From Toxorhynchites rutilus septentrionalis (lineage: Eukaryota; Arthropoda; Insecta; Diptera; Culicidae), in contig NC_073745.1 in assembly GCF_029784135.1 (NCBI RefSeq), positions 106,092,365-106,156,364 on the forward strand: DNA of 64,000 nt. Reading direction: 5' to 3'. The notes under the pieces are model-generated. The model had not been told where the DNA came from, did no database searches, and saw only the letters and a list, made by a program, of their open reading frames with translations. This document shows, one piece after another, positions 53,321 to 64,000 of this stretch (positions are counted from its first letter, which is position 1; each line of letters starts with the position of its first letter). Made by a program: the position numbers and the translations under genes.

Positions 53321-54570
53321 CAACCACCACACTCGCTGGATTGCAGATGTGTCCACTTTTTAATGTTAGGATATTTAGCAAATTAACGCGAAAAATAAAA
53401 CTTGATAATACGCTGACAGTGTCGTTTTGAGTGAACATTACAAATGATGGCAAATATCCAAAACATCGGCAAGTCTTTTCGTAAAATAAAACCAAAACAG
53501 CGAACTCAAAATGAAACCAACCAAAAAGTGAAGCACAAAAAGATACGAAACCGCGTCACGCACTCAACAGGTTGTCTTTCTTGTTTGCTACTGAACGAAC
53601 GGCTTGTTAGGGTAGATGCGGCGGTAGAGGGCATCGCAAAAAGGAAAGTTTTATCGATTTCAGCATAATTTTGACAATTCAGTGACAGTTTGTGGTCGAT
53701 TCGATTCAGCGAGCGGAAAAATAATATTGTTTGCTCCATGGGTTATTCGATGAAACTACAGTAAATTATCTCTATTTCGACGTATTGCTAATTGGACACA
53801 CCTGTAATCCGACACGAATAATGAACAATTTCGCCTCTAATTGACAAATCTACTCAAAACTACATTAGCTCATGCGACACCTACATTAGATCTCAGAACC
53901 TCAAAAATGATGATATTTGTATTTTTACGCGCTTAAAAGAGTGAGATTCGTCGTGATTATTTCAATTAATTTCTATTCAAATTCATTTCAAACATTTAAT
54001 GTCGTCATTAAATATTTTTTTCCAATTCATTTATTTGTAAGGCTCAATCGCATAAGCTTTGCGGAGCCGCTAATTCAACATTTGTTTATACAAAATTTCA
54101 ACTTAATTCTATGTTTAGTAGGACAGGATTCATTCGCGGTTTACTCAAGGAATACATACGCACTCTTCGATTTCTTTTCACTGTATATAATCGAATTCTC
54201 TATATAGTCGAGTCAAAAAAATGTATTTGTTTTTTATACATATATTTTTCGTTTTTTGAATACAAAACAAGAATTAAATTTTAGATTCATCCCCTTAAAG
54301 TCAGAAAACACCTTTCTCACTCGAAAAAAACCCTTCTACGCATATGGTCGAATTTCAACAATGAGAGTTATAACACTTTTATTGTTCCGAGATCTGTTTG
54401 CCCTAAGGAGGGACCCCGGTCTGGAAGGTAGATTTTTTTTTGCATTTTTGATTGTTTCTACCAACCAAATTAAAGTTCTCAAACCGCTCTACAATTTGTT
54501 CTTTGGCACCGCACTTCTATCTTCCTTAATTTCGCTGCAATATCTGCAAACAATTCTTGGTGATAATTCA
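53321..54570. other. 5' flank and probable 5' UTR of the zinc-finger gene
   Basis: Read on the minus strand this precedes exon 1. An open stretch continues 36 bases upstream of the chosen ATG without another ATG in frame. A more GC-rich patch at 53560-53720 is the likeliest promoter area. I could not locate a TATA box or initiator with confidence. 53760-54570 is AT-rich and featureless. Confidence 0.35.
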
Positions 54571-54571
54571 A

Positions 54572-54737
54572 ACAAAATCTTTAAAAATCACGATACTTAT
54601 AATAACCGATTAAATTTTACCTCAACGTTGAATTATTACATTTTTGTTGTTTATTTCAACAACAAAAATGTAATAATTCAACGTTGAGGTAAAATTTAAT
54701 CGGTTATTATAAGTATCGTGATTTTTAAAGATTTTGT
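54572..54737. repeat. Perfect 80-bp palindrome with 6-nt loop
   Basis: Arms 54572-54651 and 54658-54737 are exact inverted copies. There is no match to the TIRs of any element seen in this window. The AT-rich arms read AATCTTTAAAAATCACGATA at the outer side. Confidence 0.95.
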
Positions 54738-54825
54738 CATATCTGAAATATAAAAAACAGAACAAACACACAAAGATGGCAAAAAATATAACATTCATTA
54801 TTGGGGGTTGATAATCAATCCTTGC

Positions 54826-55035
54826 CATTTTTTTAAAGATTGTTTCATGTAAATGTTGTTCACAACTACGTTTCAGGTGATCCATATGTGAAGTCTAATT
54901 TCGAATTACTTTTTGGAGCATATCGGCTGGTATCTCAACGCTTAACAAAAGAGTTGGCGTCAGATCGCACCATTTTGGTGGCCAATTCACTGATCTAAAA
55001 CGAGAGATGAATTGCTCACCAAATTCATTGCGGAA
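54826..55035 (-). pseudogene. Mariner transposase C-terminal fragment
   Basis: The minus strand encodes NEFGEQFISRF, VNWPPKWCDLTP, a deletion, IPADMLQKVIRN, stop, and MDHLKRSCEQHLHETIF. This is the third catalytic block region and C-terminus of a mariner relative of the one at 6541. It directly abuts the RNase H piece of the I-like element. Confidence 0.6.
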
Positions 55036-55345
55036 TAGTTTTCATGTTTGCAAGGAATGTTCGGTAAAATTCATTAAAGGCGATTTGACGCTGATAAATG
55101 ACGCCTTCAATCGCACCCACCTTTGCTCATGAGTCAGTCCTCTTATTACCCGGAATTGAGCGTCTGAATAAAGCATTTAAAATTTCTCGTATCTCGAGGA
55201 AGTACGGTGAGTGCTTTTCCGGCCTCACTGAACGGATATCTTCGACACAGCTAAGACTATCCGTTACAATGTAATAGTGTTCAACAGGTCGTAAGGCGAC
55301 GCTGTCCAGCGCCCTGTGTATCGCTGCCAATTCAGCAATATACGA
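55036..55345 (-). pseudogene. I-like retrotransposon RNase H segment
   Basis: The minus strand encodes AELAAIHRALDSV, YYIVTDSLSCVEDIRSV, FLEIREILNALFRR and SIPGNKRTDS: the RNase H core of a non-LTR retrotransposon, with Glu and Asp of the active site. It is separated from its RT by the mariner fragment at 55346-55665. Confidence 0.75.
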
Positions 55346-55665
55346 GGGCAGTCCGATAAGTACTTAGCCTACAAAAAAACCAAAAAATTTGGGAAAGTGG
55401 CGATTTATTTCTCAACATAGTGTCCTTTTAGCTCGATACACTTGACCCATCGATGACCTCCTCATTCGACTCTGCCCAGTGAGTGATTTTTTCAAGTTTG
55501 TGAACAAAAAAATAGTCGCACGGGGCCAAATCTGGAGAATACGGTGGATGGGATGGCAGTTCGTGGTGCAATTCGACCAATTTGGCCGTGGCGATGGTTC
55601 CACACACGCTTCCACACACGGTCCAAACAAAACTACGAGTCTGATTCGGCTGTAATGATGATAGT
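55346..55665 (-). pseudogene. Mariner 3' part inserted in the I-like retrotransposon
   Basis: It begins GGCAGTCCGATAAGTACTTA, the same terminal sequence as at 20977. The minus strand encodes KLVELHHELPSHPPYSPDLA, PCDYFFVHKLEKIT and SNEEVI: the last catalytic block of a DD34D-type mariner. The 5' half is missing and the frame is broken. Confidence 0.75.
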
Positions 55666-56735
55666 AACTCCCCACCAGGTGCCGGTAATTGAGCGGAGAA
55701 AATTTATTCTTTGTTGGCATTTTTTACTCAGGTACCTAATATGGGCCCCAAGTACATTTGGAGTAGAACCAGACCCCAAGATACTTGAATAACATGGCAT
55801 GAGTGATCGGATTAGCCAAAAGTTGAACCTTTGTTTTTGCTGTTTTCTCCGTGGAGAACTTAATCCCTATACCAATGTAATGTTTGATCCAACGGCAGAT
55901 ACCACTCCATCATCTGCAAATTATCTTAGGCTGCAATTTTGTGTAAGGCAATTGTCAATGTCGCTTACATAGAAGTTGTACAAAAGGGGGCTTAAACATG
56001 AGCCATGGGGGAGTCCTATATAAAGGACCCGGCTTACTGCCGAATCTCCGTGAGAAAAATTCAAATGTTTCTCGCAAAGCAAGTTATATAACATGTTATT
56101 CAATAGAGGCGGCACACCCTGAGAGTGTAATTTGTCTGACAAAACCTTTATTGAAACAGAATTAAGGGGGCCTTTATGTCCAAGAACACTGAAGCCATTT
56201 GTTTTTTTTCGGCGTAAGCCATTTGAAGAAAGCAAGATAATCATTCGTCCCCTAGCCCCTGTGGAACCCATATTGTGTATCTGAGAGTAGGCCATTCGTT
56301 TCAACTCATCGATCAAGGCGAAACAAGATTTTTTTATGAATTGAAGTCGGACGGGGTTTCTCAGGGTTTTTGAATAGCCATACTTGTCTCCAATCATCCG
56401 GAACAATATTATGTTCCAGGAATCGATTGAACAATTTCAGCAAGCGATGTTTCGCCACATCAGGGAGGTTTTTCAACAAGTTGAACTTAATTCGATCCGA
56501 TCGTGGAGCATAATTGTTACAAGAAAGGAGAGCAAGAGAGAATTCTACCATCGAAAATTTTGAATCAAGATCACACCTATCTTGTGGTATATCTCGAACA
56601 ATTTGTTGCACGGGAACGGAATCAGGACAAACCTTTCGTGCAAAATTAAAAATCCATCGATGTGAATATTTTTCGCTTTCATTCGTTGAAGAGCGATTTC
56701 TAATGTTATGTTATGCCACTTTCCATATTTTTGAC
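55666..56735 (-). pseudogene. I-like retrotransposon reverse transcriptase
   Basis: The minus strand shows MVEFSLALLSCNNYAPRSDR, LLKLFNRFLEHNIVPDDWRQ, RVLYIGLPHGSCLSPLLYNF, then FADDGVVSAVGS (the active-site box) and LSKKCQQRINFLRSIT. These follow the order of RT motifs 0 to 9. Frameshifts and a stop just before FADD make it inactive. The N-terminal side is cut by the insertion at 56736. Confidence 0.8.
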
Positions 56736-58855
56736 GTAGGACTACGTCTTTCATTTCTATACCGGGGTGTAAAATCAAAGTTTCGAAAACGAAAGCGTTA
56801 CGCCGGAGACCGAGATTTTGAGCGTTAATAGCTCCTAAACAACTGAACGAAATGGTATGATAAACACTTCATTCGAAAGATAAAATGTCTACGCGTTATA
56901 TATTTGTTACTTTTTGATCCAAAAACTTGTTTCAATAGTCTTAAAATTGCTTTCAAAACAGGCTATTGAAATCACCAATCGGCATATAAGCGAGCGCCGT
57001 TCGGAAATCCACTCAGTTATAATTGAACAGCGATTGGGGCATGTTGTCGCTGTTGTGGTGAAGCTCTTCGTTTACCATGAAAGCACTGATGAACGGTGTC
57101 ACCAAGAGCCTGTGCACCTTAGGCCAGAAGGGAATCTATCAGGAGGAGAGTGATGCCACAAACGGTTCCCCAGGAAGAGATCGGAGCAGCCGCCACACAC
57201 ACACACACACGCGCGGAACTCTTCGTTTGGATGCCATTCAGCATCGAGAAAATTCCGGAAAGATTCAATCGTTGCTGAAAAATAATCGGCTAGTTCCCCT
57301 GGGAACTGAAAAATACATTCATGCGAAAAAGTTCATTTTAATGTTTTCTATCCATGTAACACTGCGACCAAGTATCGAGGAAAATCTGGAAAAATCTAAT
57401 CGTTGCTGAAAAAAAATCTGCCAGTTCCCCTGGTTTTTCAATTCCATGGGAAAGGGTTTATTTTAATGTTTTCTAACCATGTAATACAGCGACCAAATAT
57501 TTTTCAATCAAGTGCTCTTAAGTGCTCGAGTGCTCAATCGAGTTAGCATTAATTACTGGAGGACTTCGAGTATCGAGGAAAATCTGGAAAGAACTAATCG
57601 TTGTTGAAAAATAATCTGCCAGTTCCCCTGGGAATTGAAAAATACATTCATGTGAAAGAGTTTATTTTAATGTTTTCTATCCATGAAACACTGCGATCAA
57701 ATGTTTTTCAATCAAGTTCTATTAACAGGTGGTTATCGAGTTAGCGTTAACCACTGGTGGGCTTCGAGTATCGAGGAAAATCTGGAAAAATCTTATCGTT
57801 GCTGAAAATAATCTGCCAATTCCCTGGCAATTGAAAAATACATTCATGCGAAAGAGTTTATTTTAATGTTTTCTATCCACATAGTACTGCTGCGATCGAA
57901 TACAATTGGTCTTGTGATTTTTCAATCAAGTGCAATTAATTAGCAGGAAAGCTTCTGAAGATTATTCTCCCTCATCGGTAGAATATTTTCGTATCGAATA
58001 CAGTTTGCGCGCGCAATGGAAAATGTTTCGCATCGCGAAAATCATATAATTTTCAATCAATTATTGCTCAGTCGCCGAAAGTTTCAAACTCAGAGTTCAT
58101 TCGCCTCTAGTTTGCCTTCCAAATTGCCATCGTAAACCACACCTTCTTTCGATTCAATCACGGACAAAAAGCATACTTAAGCGATATTCTGGTGGTGATC
58201 GCATTCATTTTTCGTGAGGACATCGACAAGACAACATCGTTACTGAACGAGCTGACCGAACTGAACGGGCTGGATGAGCTGGACGGTGAGGGATCGAGGG
58301 ATTTCTTATATCGCCTGACCTGACCTGAAACGCATTCAGTTTGTTTGGGACTGTGACGGAGCGCAGAAAAGCCGATCCATCAGAAAGAGAAGACGACCGA
58401 GAGAATAGCAGCATCGAAAATTGGTTCCGCTTGAGACATCGCGCGCAACTCTTTACGTTTGCTGGTTATCGAGAAGAATCTAGAAATAAGTGATCGTTGC
58501 TGCAAAATAATCTGCCAGTTCCTCTTGGAATTGCAAATTACATTCAAGCGAAAGAGTTTATTTTAATGTTTTCTAACCATATAACACTGCGACCAAATAC
58601 ATTTGGTTCTGTGATTTTTCAATCAAGTGTAATTAGCAGGAAAGCTTCAGAAGATTATTCCTCCCCATCAGTAGGATATTTTCGTGTCCAATATTGGATG
58701 CACAAAACCTTGTACCTCCAACGTAACGCTCTCGTTTTCGAAGTCCCCCAAATATTCATTTATTCATTCATACAGAATGGATTCAGATTCAGCTTCAAAC
58801 AAATGATCACTAAATCAACGATAGTCCTACGTCAGCATTGTGGTTATACCATAGA
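56736..58855. mobile_element. GACGTAG-ended insertion with 198-bp tandem repeats
   Basis: It splits the I-like retrotransposon between its endonuclease and RT. The left end has GACGTAGGACTACGTC (56732-56747); the right end has AGTCCTACGTCAGCATTGTGG, homologous to the right end of the insertion at 23283-24345. The interior contains the repeat array at 57270-57900, a (CA)n tract near 57184, and GTGAGGACATCGACAAGACAA near 58214, also seen at 23702. No protein is recognised. Confidence 0.55.
57270..57900. repeat. About 198-bp tandem repeats
   Basis: The word CGTTGCTGAAAATAATCTGC recurs, with GTTG at 57271, 57402, 57600, 57798 and again at 58496. Spacing is 131, 198, 198 and 698 bp. Each unit includes CCAGTTCCCCTGG, ATACATTCATGCGAAAGAG and TTTTAATGTTTTCTATCCA. 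Confidence 0.75.
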
Positions 58856-58869
58856 TATAACCCACTTCC

Positions 58870-59462
58870 TGTTTTTTCATTTACGTTTGTCGTGATAAAC
58901 CTCCCATGAAATTTCGCCAATGAGCACGTTTTTTCCCTTTGATCAAGTTTTTGAATTTATTTTCTAGGGCTAAATACGTTTGAAAATTCTCAATGGTTCC
59001 ACGTTTCCGAAAGTTTTAAATGCATTCGATTTATCTACATGAAGCTTGGAACACCGGCTATTCCACCATTGGTGATAGAAATTTTGATTGGCAAGTGATC
59101 ACTACCGTTGGGATCCTGGATTACATTCCACTTGCAATCTAACGATAGTGAATTCGAGCAAAGCGAAAGATCAAGAGCTTGGGTTAGCAGGAGGTTTCGG
59201 TACACGTTTTTTTTCACCAGTGTTCAAAACGGTCATATTGAAGCTGTTACAAAGATCATATATCAACAATGAACGGTTGTCGTCGTACTGTTCCCCCCAG
59301 GCGGTTCCGTGAGAGTTGAAGTCTCCTAAGATCAACCGTGGCTCAGGAAGAAGTGAGCACATGTCAGCATGCTGTTTCTGGCTAACTGTAATTTTCGGAG
59401 GCCATGCACTTATCATACAAAGGTTTTTTTTCGGATAAATGCATTCATTGCAAACCATCGAA
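58870..59462 (-). pseudogene. I-like retrotransposon endonuclease domain
   Basis: The minus strand encodes RLILGDFNSHGTAWGEQYDD, LLIYDLCNSFNMTVLNTG, ALDLSLCSNSLSL and GSDHLPIKISI. These are the DxN and SDHxPI motifs of the AP-type endonuclease used to nick the target. It belongs with the RT at 55666-56735. A frame change lies near 59170. Confidence 0.8.
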
Positions 59463-60651
59463 TATTTTGATATATTTCATATATTAATGTCAAAGTTTAT
59501 TCATAACGATTAATATTATATTTAATTGTTTATTTACTCATGTTGTTTCTCTTATATTAAGTTTTTTCAAATTTACTATCCACGTTAAAAAAACTTCGAA
59601 CCTACGTGCTCAACTTATGCGATATAAGACAGAGAAAGTAAAAATTTTAACGACACTAGAAACGAAACATATTCTGTGACTGATTCAATCGAAAGCTTCG
59701 TTGTGGCGAGCCTTTTCGTATTCTTAAAATTTGGACAATGTGACGAAAAAAAAACATAAAAGAAAAGCAAAAAATGTGATAAAATTCCACTGAATAAATT
59801 CCTTAGTTCGAAAGCCAATTACTGATGTATTGTTAAGTTTAATAAAATACTCTTGTCATAAGCTAACGACCTTTGCCAAATGCAAAGCAGAAGTGAATAA
59901 TAGAGCGCGAACAGGTTCAAACAGAACGAAAAGAACAAACTTGCTACGGGTTTCAATGAAACGAACTACAGACTACACTAATATGGCTTACGACCTATGA
60001 GTTTAACTACTAAAAAGAACATGCTACTCTGTTCTGTTTAAATGTTTTGATCTGATGAGTGTTTCGCAGTTCAACTGTTCCGACCTCATCTCTCGTGTTG
60101 ATTTTGTTCACCATCAGTGATCGCTATAACTCGTATTGTTCACGAAACGGATGTTCCCAAACGTTGTGTGTGTGGTGTATATTCGTTCCTAGCGTTGTCG
60201 TGTTTGAATAAGTTATCTGTTATCAGTTTGCACTATACAATAAAGGTATGTGTGTTGTCAGTTTGAATATTTCCATTGGATCAATCTCCTTGTTGTATGT
60301 TTTACTGGAAGCATACATGATTATCCACTTTCTGTGACGAGCTAAACCTAGAACCGAAGAGAGAAGAGTTAAGATCGTTTGATGCATGGTTCGAATTCTT
60401 GGCAGGCTAGAACAAATGTGCGATCTATATAAAATATGTTGATTGAATTTCGAACGCTGGCGGTGGTATTAATCATAACTCGGGATAACTAGAATAGAAG
60501 TAGCGAATTGGACACCACACCACCACCACTCAACGCGTGGTGTGTTGGTATGTTGACATGGAAAAAATGCTTTCCTATCATGACAATGGGTGCTTCGTCT
60601 AAAATATTGGGGAAATAAAATAAACCTCTTTTTCTGTTCTGAACAAAATAA
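59463..60651. other. Non-coding DNA with a possible 5' exon
   Basis: No ORF. Around 60220-60250 TTATCAGTTTGCAC (initiator-like) is followed by CAATAAAGGTATGT (donor-like), which could be a short untranslated first exon on the plus strand; this is weak. A palindrome-like ACCACAC/GTGTGGT cluster lies at 60510-60545. Confidence 0.3.
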
Positions 60652-62888
60652 ACATCGATTGATGCCAGAGTTTTTCACATTTGATATCATTATTTAGTGC
60701 ACGTATCAATTTATATATTGAATTCATGTAATATTCGCTATTATTAGCTATTTGAACAAGGACTAAAATTGAATAGAGCGTGGCGGAGATGTTTAGTTAC
60801 CCACAACAAATTTTGATTACAGTATTTCTATAATTTTAATATAATATAATTTATATTAATTTAATATTAATATAATTGAAAATATAAAGTACCAGAATTA
60901 TTCAGAAGTGATATGTTAGGCGTGACGCTAGCCACTCGACCACGGGAGCAACAATTTTGGCTGGATTCTTGAATACAAATCGTCAATACTGCTTGTTCGC
61001 GACGAACGCGACCCGAGCTATAAAACGAGCGAAGAAGAGGAGAAGAAAGGATGATGCAATCGCATGCACACATAGCATATGTAGTGCAGTGTAAGTGTAG
61101 CTTTGAGTTTTTTCCTTCATTCAGTTTGTGATAACATCGAGAAATTAATGGTGTGTTTTAGCCGCTGAAATTTCTCTGCTGGTTCTGCTGTGTGCCGCTG
61201 AAGGTTGCATCTAAAACTAATTTTTGGGTATTCGGTCAAGTACCGTCGTGCGGGGCTACTTTGAAAAATTTAGGTTTTCACAAATTTCTTATAAAATTAT
61301 TTTTTTTCAAAATGTATTATCTGTGATAATTCATTCATACAATACCTTTCTACCATTTCACGTTGACAGTTTTTTTAAACGCAACTACTCCTTTTCAGAA
61401 AATTAAAAAACCTCGAAACGTCGAGCGGTAGTGATTTGAAGCTCCAGAAAAATTGTTTCCGTATACATTGTTCTTACAATTTTAAATACTGGTAAGTGTG
61501 TAAACCTATCAGAGAACTATTCGTTTGTCATATATCAGCAGCAGCAACGTTATTTTATCGTTGAAATTAGTCATTTTTGAAAAAAAATTGAGAGCGATAA
61601 ATTTTCCACCGTTAGCCATATTGTAAGGTTATGTTTGTTTACTTTTTTGTAGGTACAAGAATGGTGAGGAACTATCGGAAGGATAATAATGCTCGGAAAT
61701 ATACTGTAGTTTCCACTGCAGATTCAATGCAGTGCCTTGAAAAAGTCAAATCCGGAGAAATGTCCCACGCAGAAACCGCTAGGCAACTTCATTGCAGCCG
61801 ACAAACAATATACAACAAGCTATGCGAATCGCACCAGAAACAGCCCGGACATCAGAAAGTTTTTACTGAGGCGGAAGAATTATCGTTTTCAGACCATCTC
61901 AGCTGCTTATCCGAGTGGGGCTTCCCCGTTGGAACCGATGATCTGCGGAAAATAGTTCGAATTTATTTGACGAAGCAGGAAGAAAAGTGCCAACTTTTGT
62001 AAATTACACACTTCATGAGACTGGGTGGCACGATTCCTACGCGATCACCAGCAACTAAGCAAACGTTTTGCACAAAATATTAAGTTAAAACGCGCAGCAA
62101 TAACACGAGAAACAATCGCAGAGTACATGGCCAACTTAAAGGAATCTCTGGAAGGTGTTCCGGCTTCCAATATTTTTAATTACGACGAGACGAATTTGTC
62201 AGATGATCCGGGTAAGAAGCTTGCTATCTGTAAGCGTGGCTTAAAGTATTTTGAAAACGTGAGGAACTTCAGTAAATCTGCTACTTCCGTTATGTTTTGC
62301 GGAAGTGCAACTGGAGAACTGTTGCCACCATACGTGGTGTTCAAGGCAGAACATTTATGGGATTCTTGGACACTTAATGGCCCTCGAGGAACACGCTACA
62401 ATCGAAGTGCTTCTGGCTGGTTCGACGAAAGAATTTTCGAGGACTGGTTCAAGACACTTTTTCTTTCAGCTATAAGGCATTTGAACGGACCAATTGCGCT
62501 GATCGGAGACAACCTCTCATCTCATTTGAATCCAACAGTTATTGAAATTTGCCGTCAAAAATATATTAAATTTATCTGCTTGCCACCTAATGCAACTCAT
62601 CTGACACAACCGCTCAACGTAGCATTTTTCTCTCCAATGAAGCGTGAATGGCGGAAAATTTTAGGACGGTGGCGTGCCTCTTGTGAGGGTTTTAAGAACG
62701 CAACTATTCCCAAAGGTCGCATCGGAAGCCTTATCAGTAAACTTTTGAAGGCACTAGCACCACACACTAGACGTATTCTAATATCGGGCTACCGGAAATG
62801 CGGTATCGTACCATGGAATCCCCACGAACTCATTAACCAGCTGCCATCTGATAGCTTAAAGCCCGAGTTGTTGGAGATAAATGGAAAA
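60652..62888 (+). repeat. Head-to-tail duplication, first unit (2237 bp)
   Basis: The sequence from about 60652 reappears from 62889 with an exact offset of 2237 to the end of the window. I noticed a single substitution (about 61298 versus 63535). The unit starts inside the last codons of the transposase frame and runs through a non-coding stretch into the next transposase gene. It includes a tRNA-like fragment on the minus strand (60919-60951, CGTGGTCGAGTGGCTAGCG). Confidence 0.9.
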
Positions 62889-62919
62889 ACATCGATTGAT
62901 GCCAGAGTTTTTCACATTT
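61661..62919 (+). pseudogene. Pogo-type DDE_1 transposase, broken
   Basis: It starts MVRNYRKDNNARKY after a good acceptor-like TTACTTTTTTGTAG, so a 5' untranslated intron is likely. An N-terminal HTH of the Psq/CENP-B kind follows (SHAETARQLHCSRQTIYNKL). After about codon 109 two single-base frameshifts (near 61986 and 62020) displace the frame, which resumes at VARFLRDHQQLSKRF. The catalytic region has NYDETNLSDDPG (Asp at 62184), IGDNLSSHL (Asp at 62508) and TQPLNVAFF, where the third acid is Asn (62616-62618) instead of Asp. The frameshifts and the lost acid each predict no transposition. It ends KTSIDARVFHI. Confidence 0.85.
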
Positions 62920-64000
62920 GATATCATTATTTAGTGCACGTATCAATTTATATATTGAATTCATGTAATATTCGCTATTATTAGCTATTTGAACAAGGAC
63001 TAAAATTGAATAGAGCGTGGCGGAGATGTTTAGTTACCCACAACAAATTTTGATTACAGTATTTCTATAATTTTAATATAATATAATTTATATTAATTTA
63101 ATATTAATATAATTGAAAATATAAAGTACCAGAATTATTCAGAAGTGATATGTTAGGCGTGACGCTAGCCACTCGACCACGGGAGCAACAATTTTGGCTG
63201 GATTCTTGAATACAAATCGTCAATACTGCTTGTTCGCGACGAACGCGACCCGAGCTATAAAACGAGCGAAGAAGAGGAGAAGAAAGGATGATGCAATCGC
63301 ATGCACACATAGCATATGTAGTGCAGTGTAAGTGTAGCTTTGAGTTTTTTCCTTCATTCAGTTTGTGATAACATCGAGAAATTAATGGTGTGTTTTAGCC
63401 GCTGAAATTTCTCTGCTGGTTCTGCTGTGTGCCGCTGAAGGTTGCATCTAAAACTAATTTTTGGGTATTCGGTCAAGTACCGTCGTGCGGGGCTACTTTG
63501 AAAAATTTAGGTTTTCACAAATTTCTTATAAAATTAATTTTTTTCAAAATGTATTATCTGTGATAATTCATTCATACAATACCTTTCTACCATTTCACGT
63601 TGACAGTTTTTTTAAACGCAACTACTCCTTTTCAGAAAATTAAAAAACCTCGAAACGTCGAGCGGTAGTGATTTGAAGCTCCAGAAAAATTGTTTCCGTA
63701 TACATTGTTCTTACAATTTTAAATACTGGTAAGTGTGTAAACCTATCAGAGAACTATTCGTTTGTCATATATCAGCAGCAGCAACGTTATTTTATCGTTG
63801 AAATTAGTCATTTTTGAAAAAAAATTGAGAGCGATAAATTTTCCACCGTTAGCCATATTGTAAGGTTATGTTTGTTTACTTTTTTGTAGGTACAAGAATG
63901 GTGAGGAACTATCGGAAGGATAATAATGCTCGGAAATATACTGTAGTTTCCACTGCAGATTCAATGCAGTGCCTTGAAAAAGTCAAATCCGGAGAAATGT
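62889..64000 (+). repeat. Head-to-tail duplication, second unit (cut by window end)
   Basis: A near-exact repeat of 60652-61763. It includes the second tRNA-like fragment (63156-63188) and the start of a second transposase gene. Confidence 0.9.
63898..64000 (+). CDS. Second copy of the pogo-type transposase, N-terminal part
   Basis: The ATG at 63898 corresponds to 61661. The 34 codons visible are identical to the first copy (MVRNYRKDNNARKYTVVS and on). The rest lies outside the window, so whether it shares the frameshifts and the Asp-to-Asn change is unknown. Confidence 0.6.
   Translation, partial: MVRNYRKDNNARKYTVVSTADSMQCLEKVKSGEM

Noticed and set aside
53444..53668. Plus-strand 74-codon frame opposite the zinc-finger 5' flank
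   Set aside because: Lysine/threonine-rich chance frame in the promoter/5' UTR area of the minus-strand gene.
57077..57409. 110-codon frame beginning MKALMNGVTKSL as a histone fragment
   Set aside because: A short resemblance to the H2A segment around NGVT was considered, but nothing before or after it matches and the frame runs into the 198-bp repeats.

Overview
The window reads as a transposon-packed stretch of an insect nuclear genome, most likely a culicine-type mosquito. The grounds are AT-rich DNA, spliced genes with GT-AG introns, mariner, Tc1, pogo, hAT, Penelope, BEL/Pao and several non-LTR families side by side, and histone-type 3' stem-loops. The species is an inference. No prokaryotic feature, CRISPR array or rRNA is present, and the only tRNA-like sequences are SINE-derived.

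Host genes. One well supported gene lies on the minus strand: a C2H2 zinc-finger protein whose first coding exon (52714-53320) and last exon (30689-32949) are joined by a phase-1 GT-AG intron of about 19.8 kb, giving 955 codons. A shortened, inverted paralogue of its last exon (17672-18556, plus) keeps six fingers and the same phase-1 splice acceptor. The first 265 bases hold the 3' coding end of an unrecognised gene that starts outside the window.

Layout. 0.3-6.4 kb: small MITEs, three histone H2A-related remnants with stem-loops, a pogo-type MITE, a GATC-rich MITE and a hAT-like element. 6.5-12.6 kb: two broken mariner elements around a 2.9-kb fold-back element that carries two nested MITEs with 8-bp target duplications. 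13-17 kb: AT-rich repeats and a perfect 29-bp hairpin. 17.7-20 kb: the zinc-finger paralogue and two MITEs. 21-25.5 kb: two non-LTR retrotransposons, one split by an insertion. 25.5-29.3 kb: a mariner split by a 3.3-kb hAT, itself split by a Penelope-like element. 30.7-53.3 kb: the zinc-finger gene, whose intron holds tandem repeats, a SINE with a 14-bp target duplication, a rearranged non-LTR element, a complete 9.5-kb BEL/Pao element, a decayed Tc1 element and a twin-primed retrotransposon stub. 54.5-59.5 kb: a perfect 80-bp palindrome, mariner pieces and an I-like retrotransposon split by two insertions. 60.6-64 kb: a nearly identical head-to-tail duplication carrying a broken pogo-type transposase.

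The most notable object is the BEL/Pao element at 38662-48160. It has equal-length 674-bp LTRs that look identical, a 5-bp target duplication, an unusual leader of 110-bp tandem repeats, and one open frame of 2314 codons. That frame runs from a PHD finger through gag, protease, reverse transcriptase, RNase H and integrase into a membrane-anchored envelope-like region. It lies antisense inside the host zinc-finger intron. Most other coding traces are dead transposon remains whose nesting order can be read directly.
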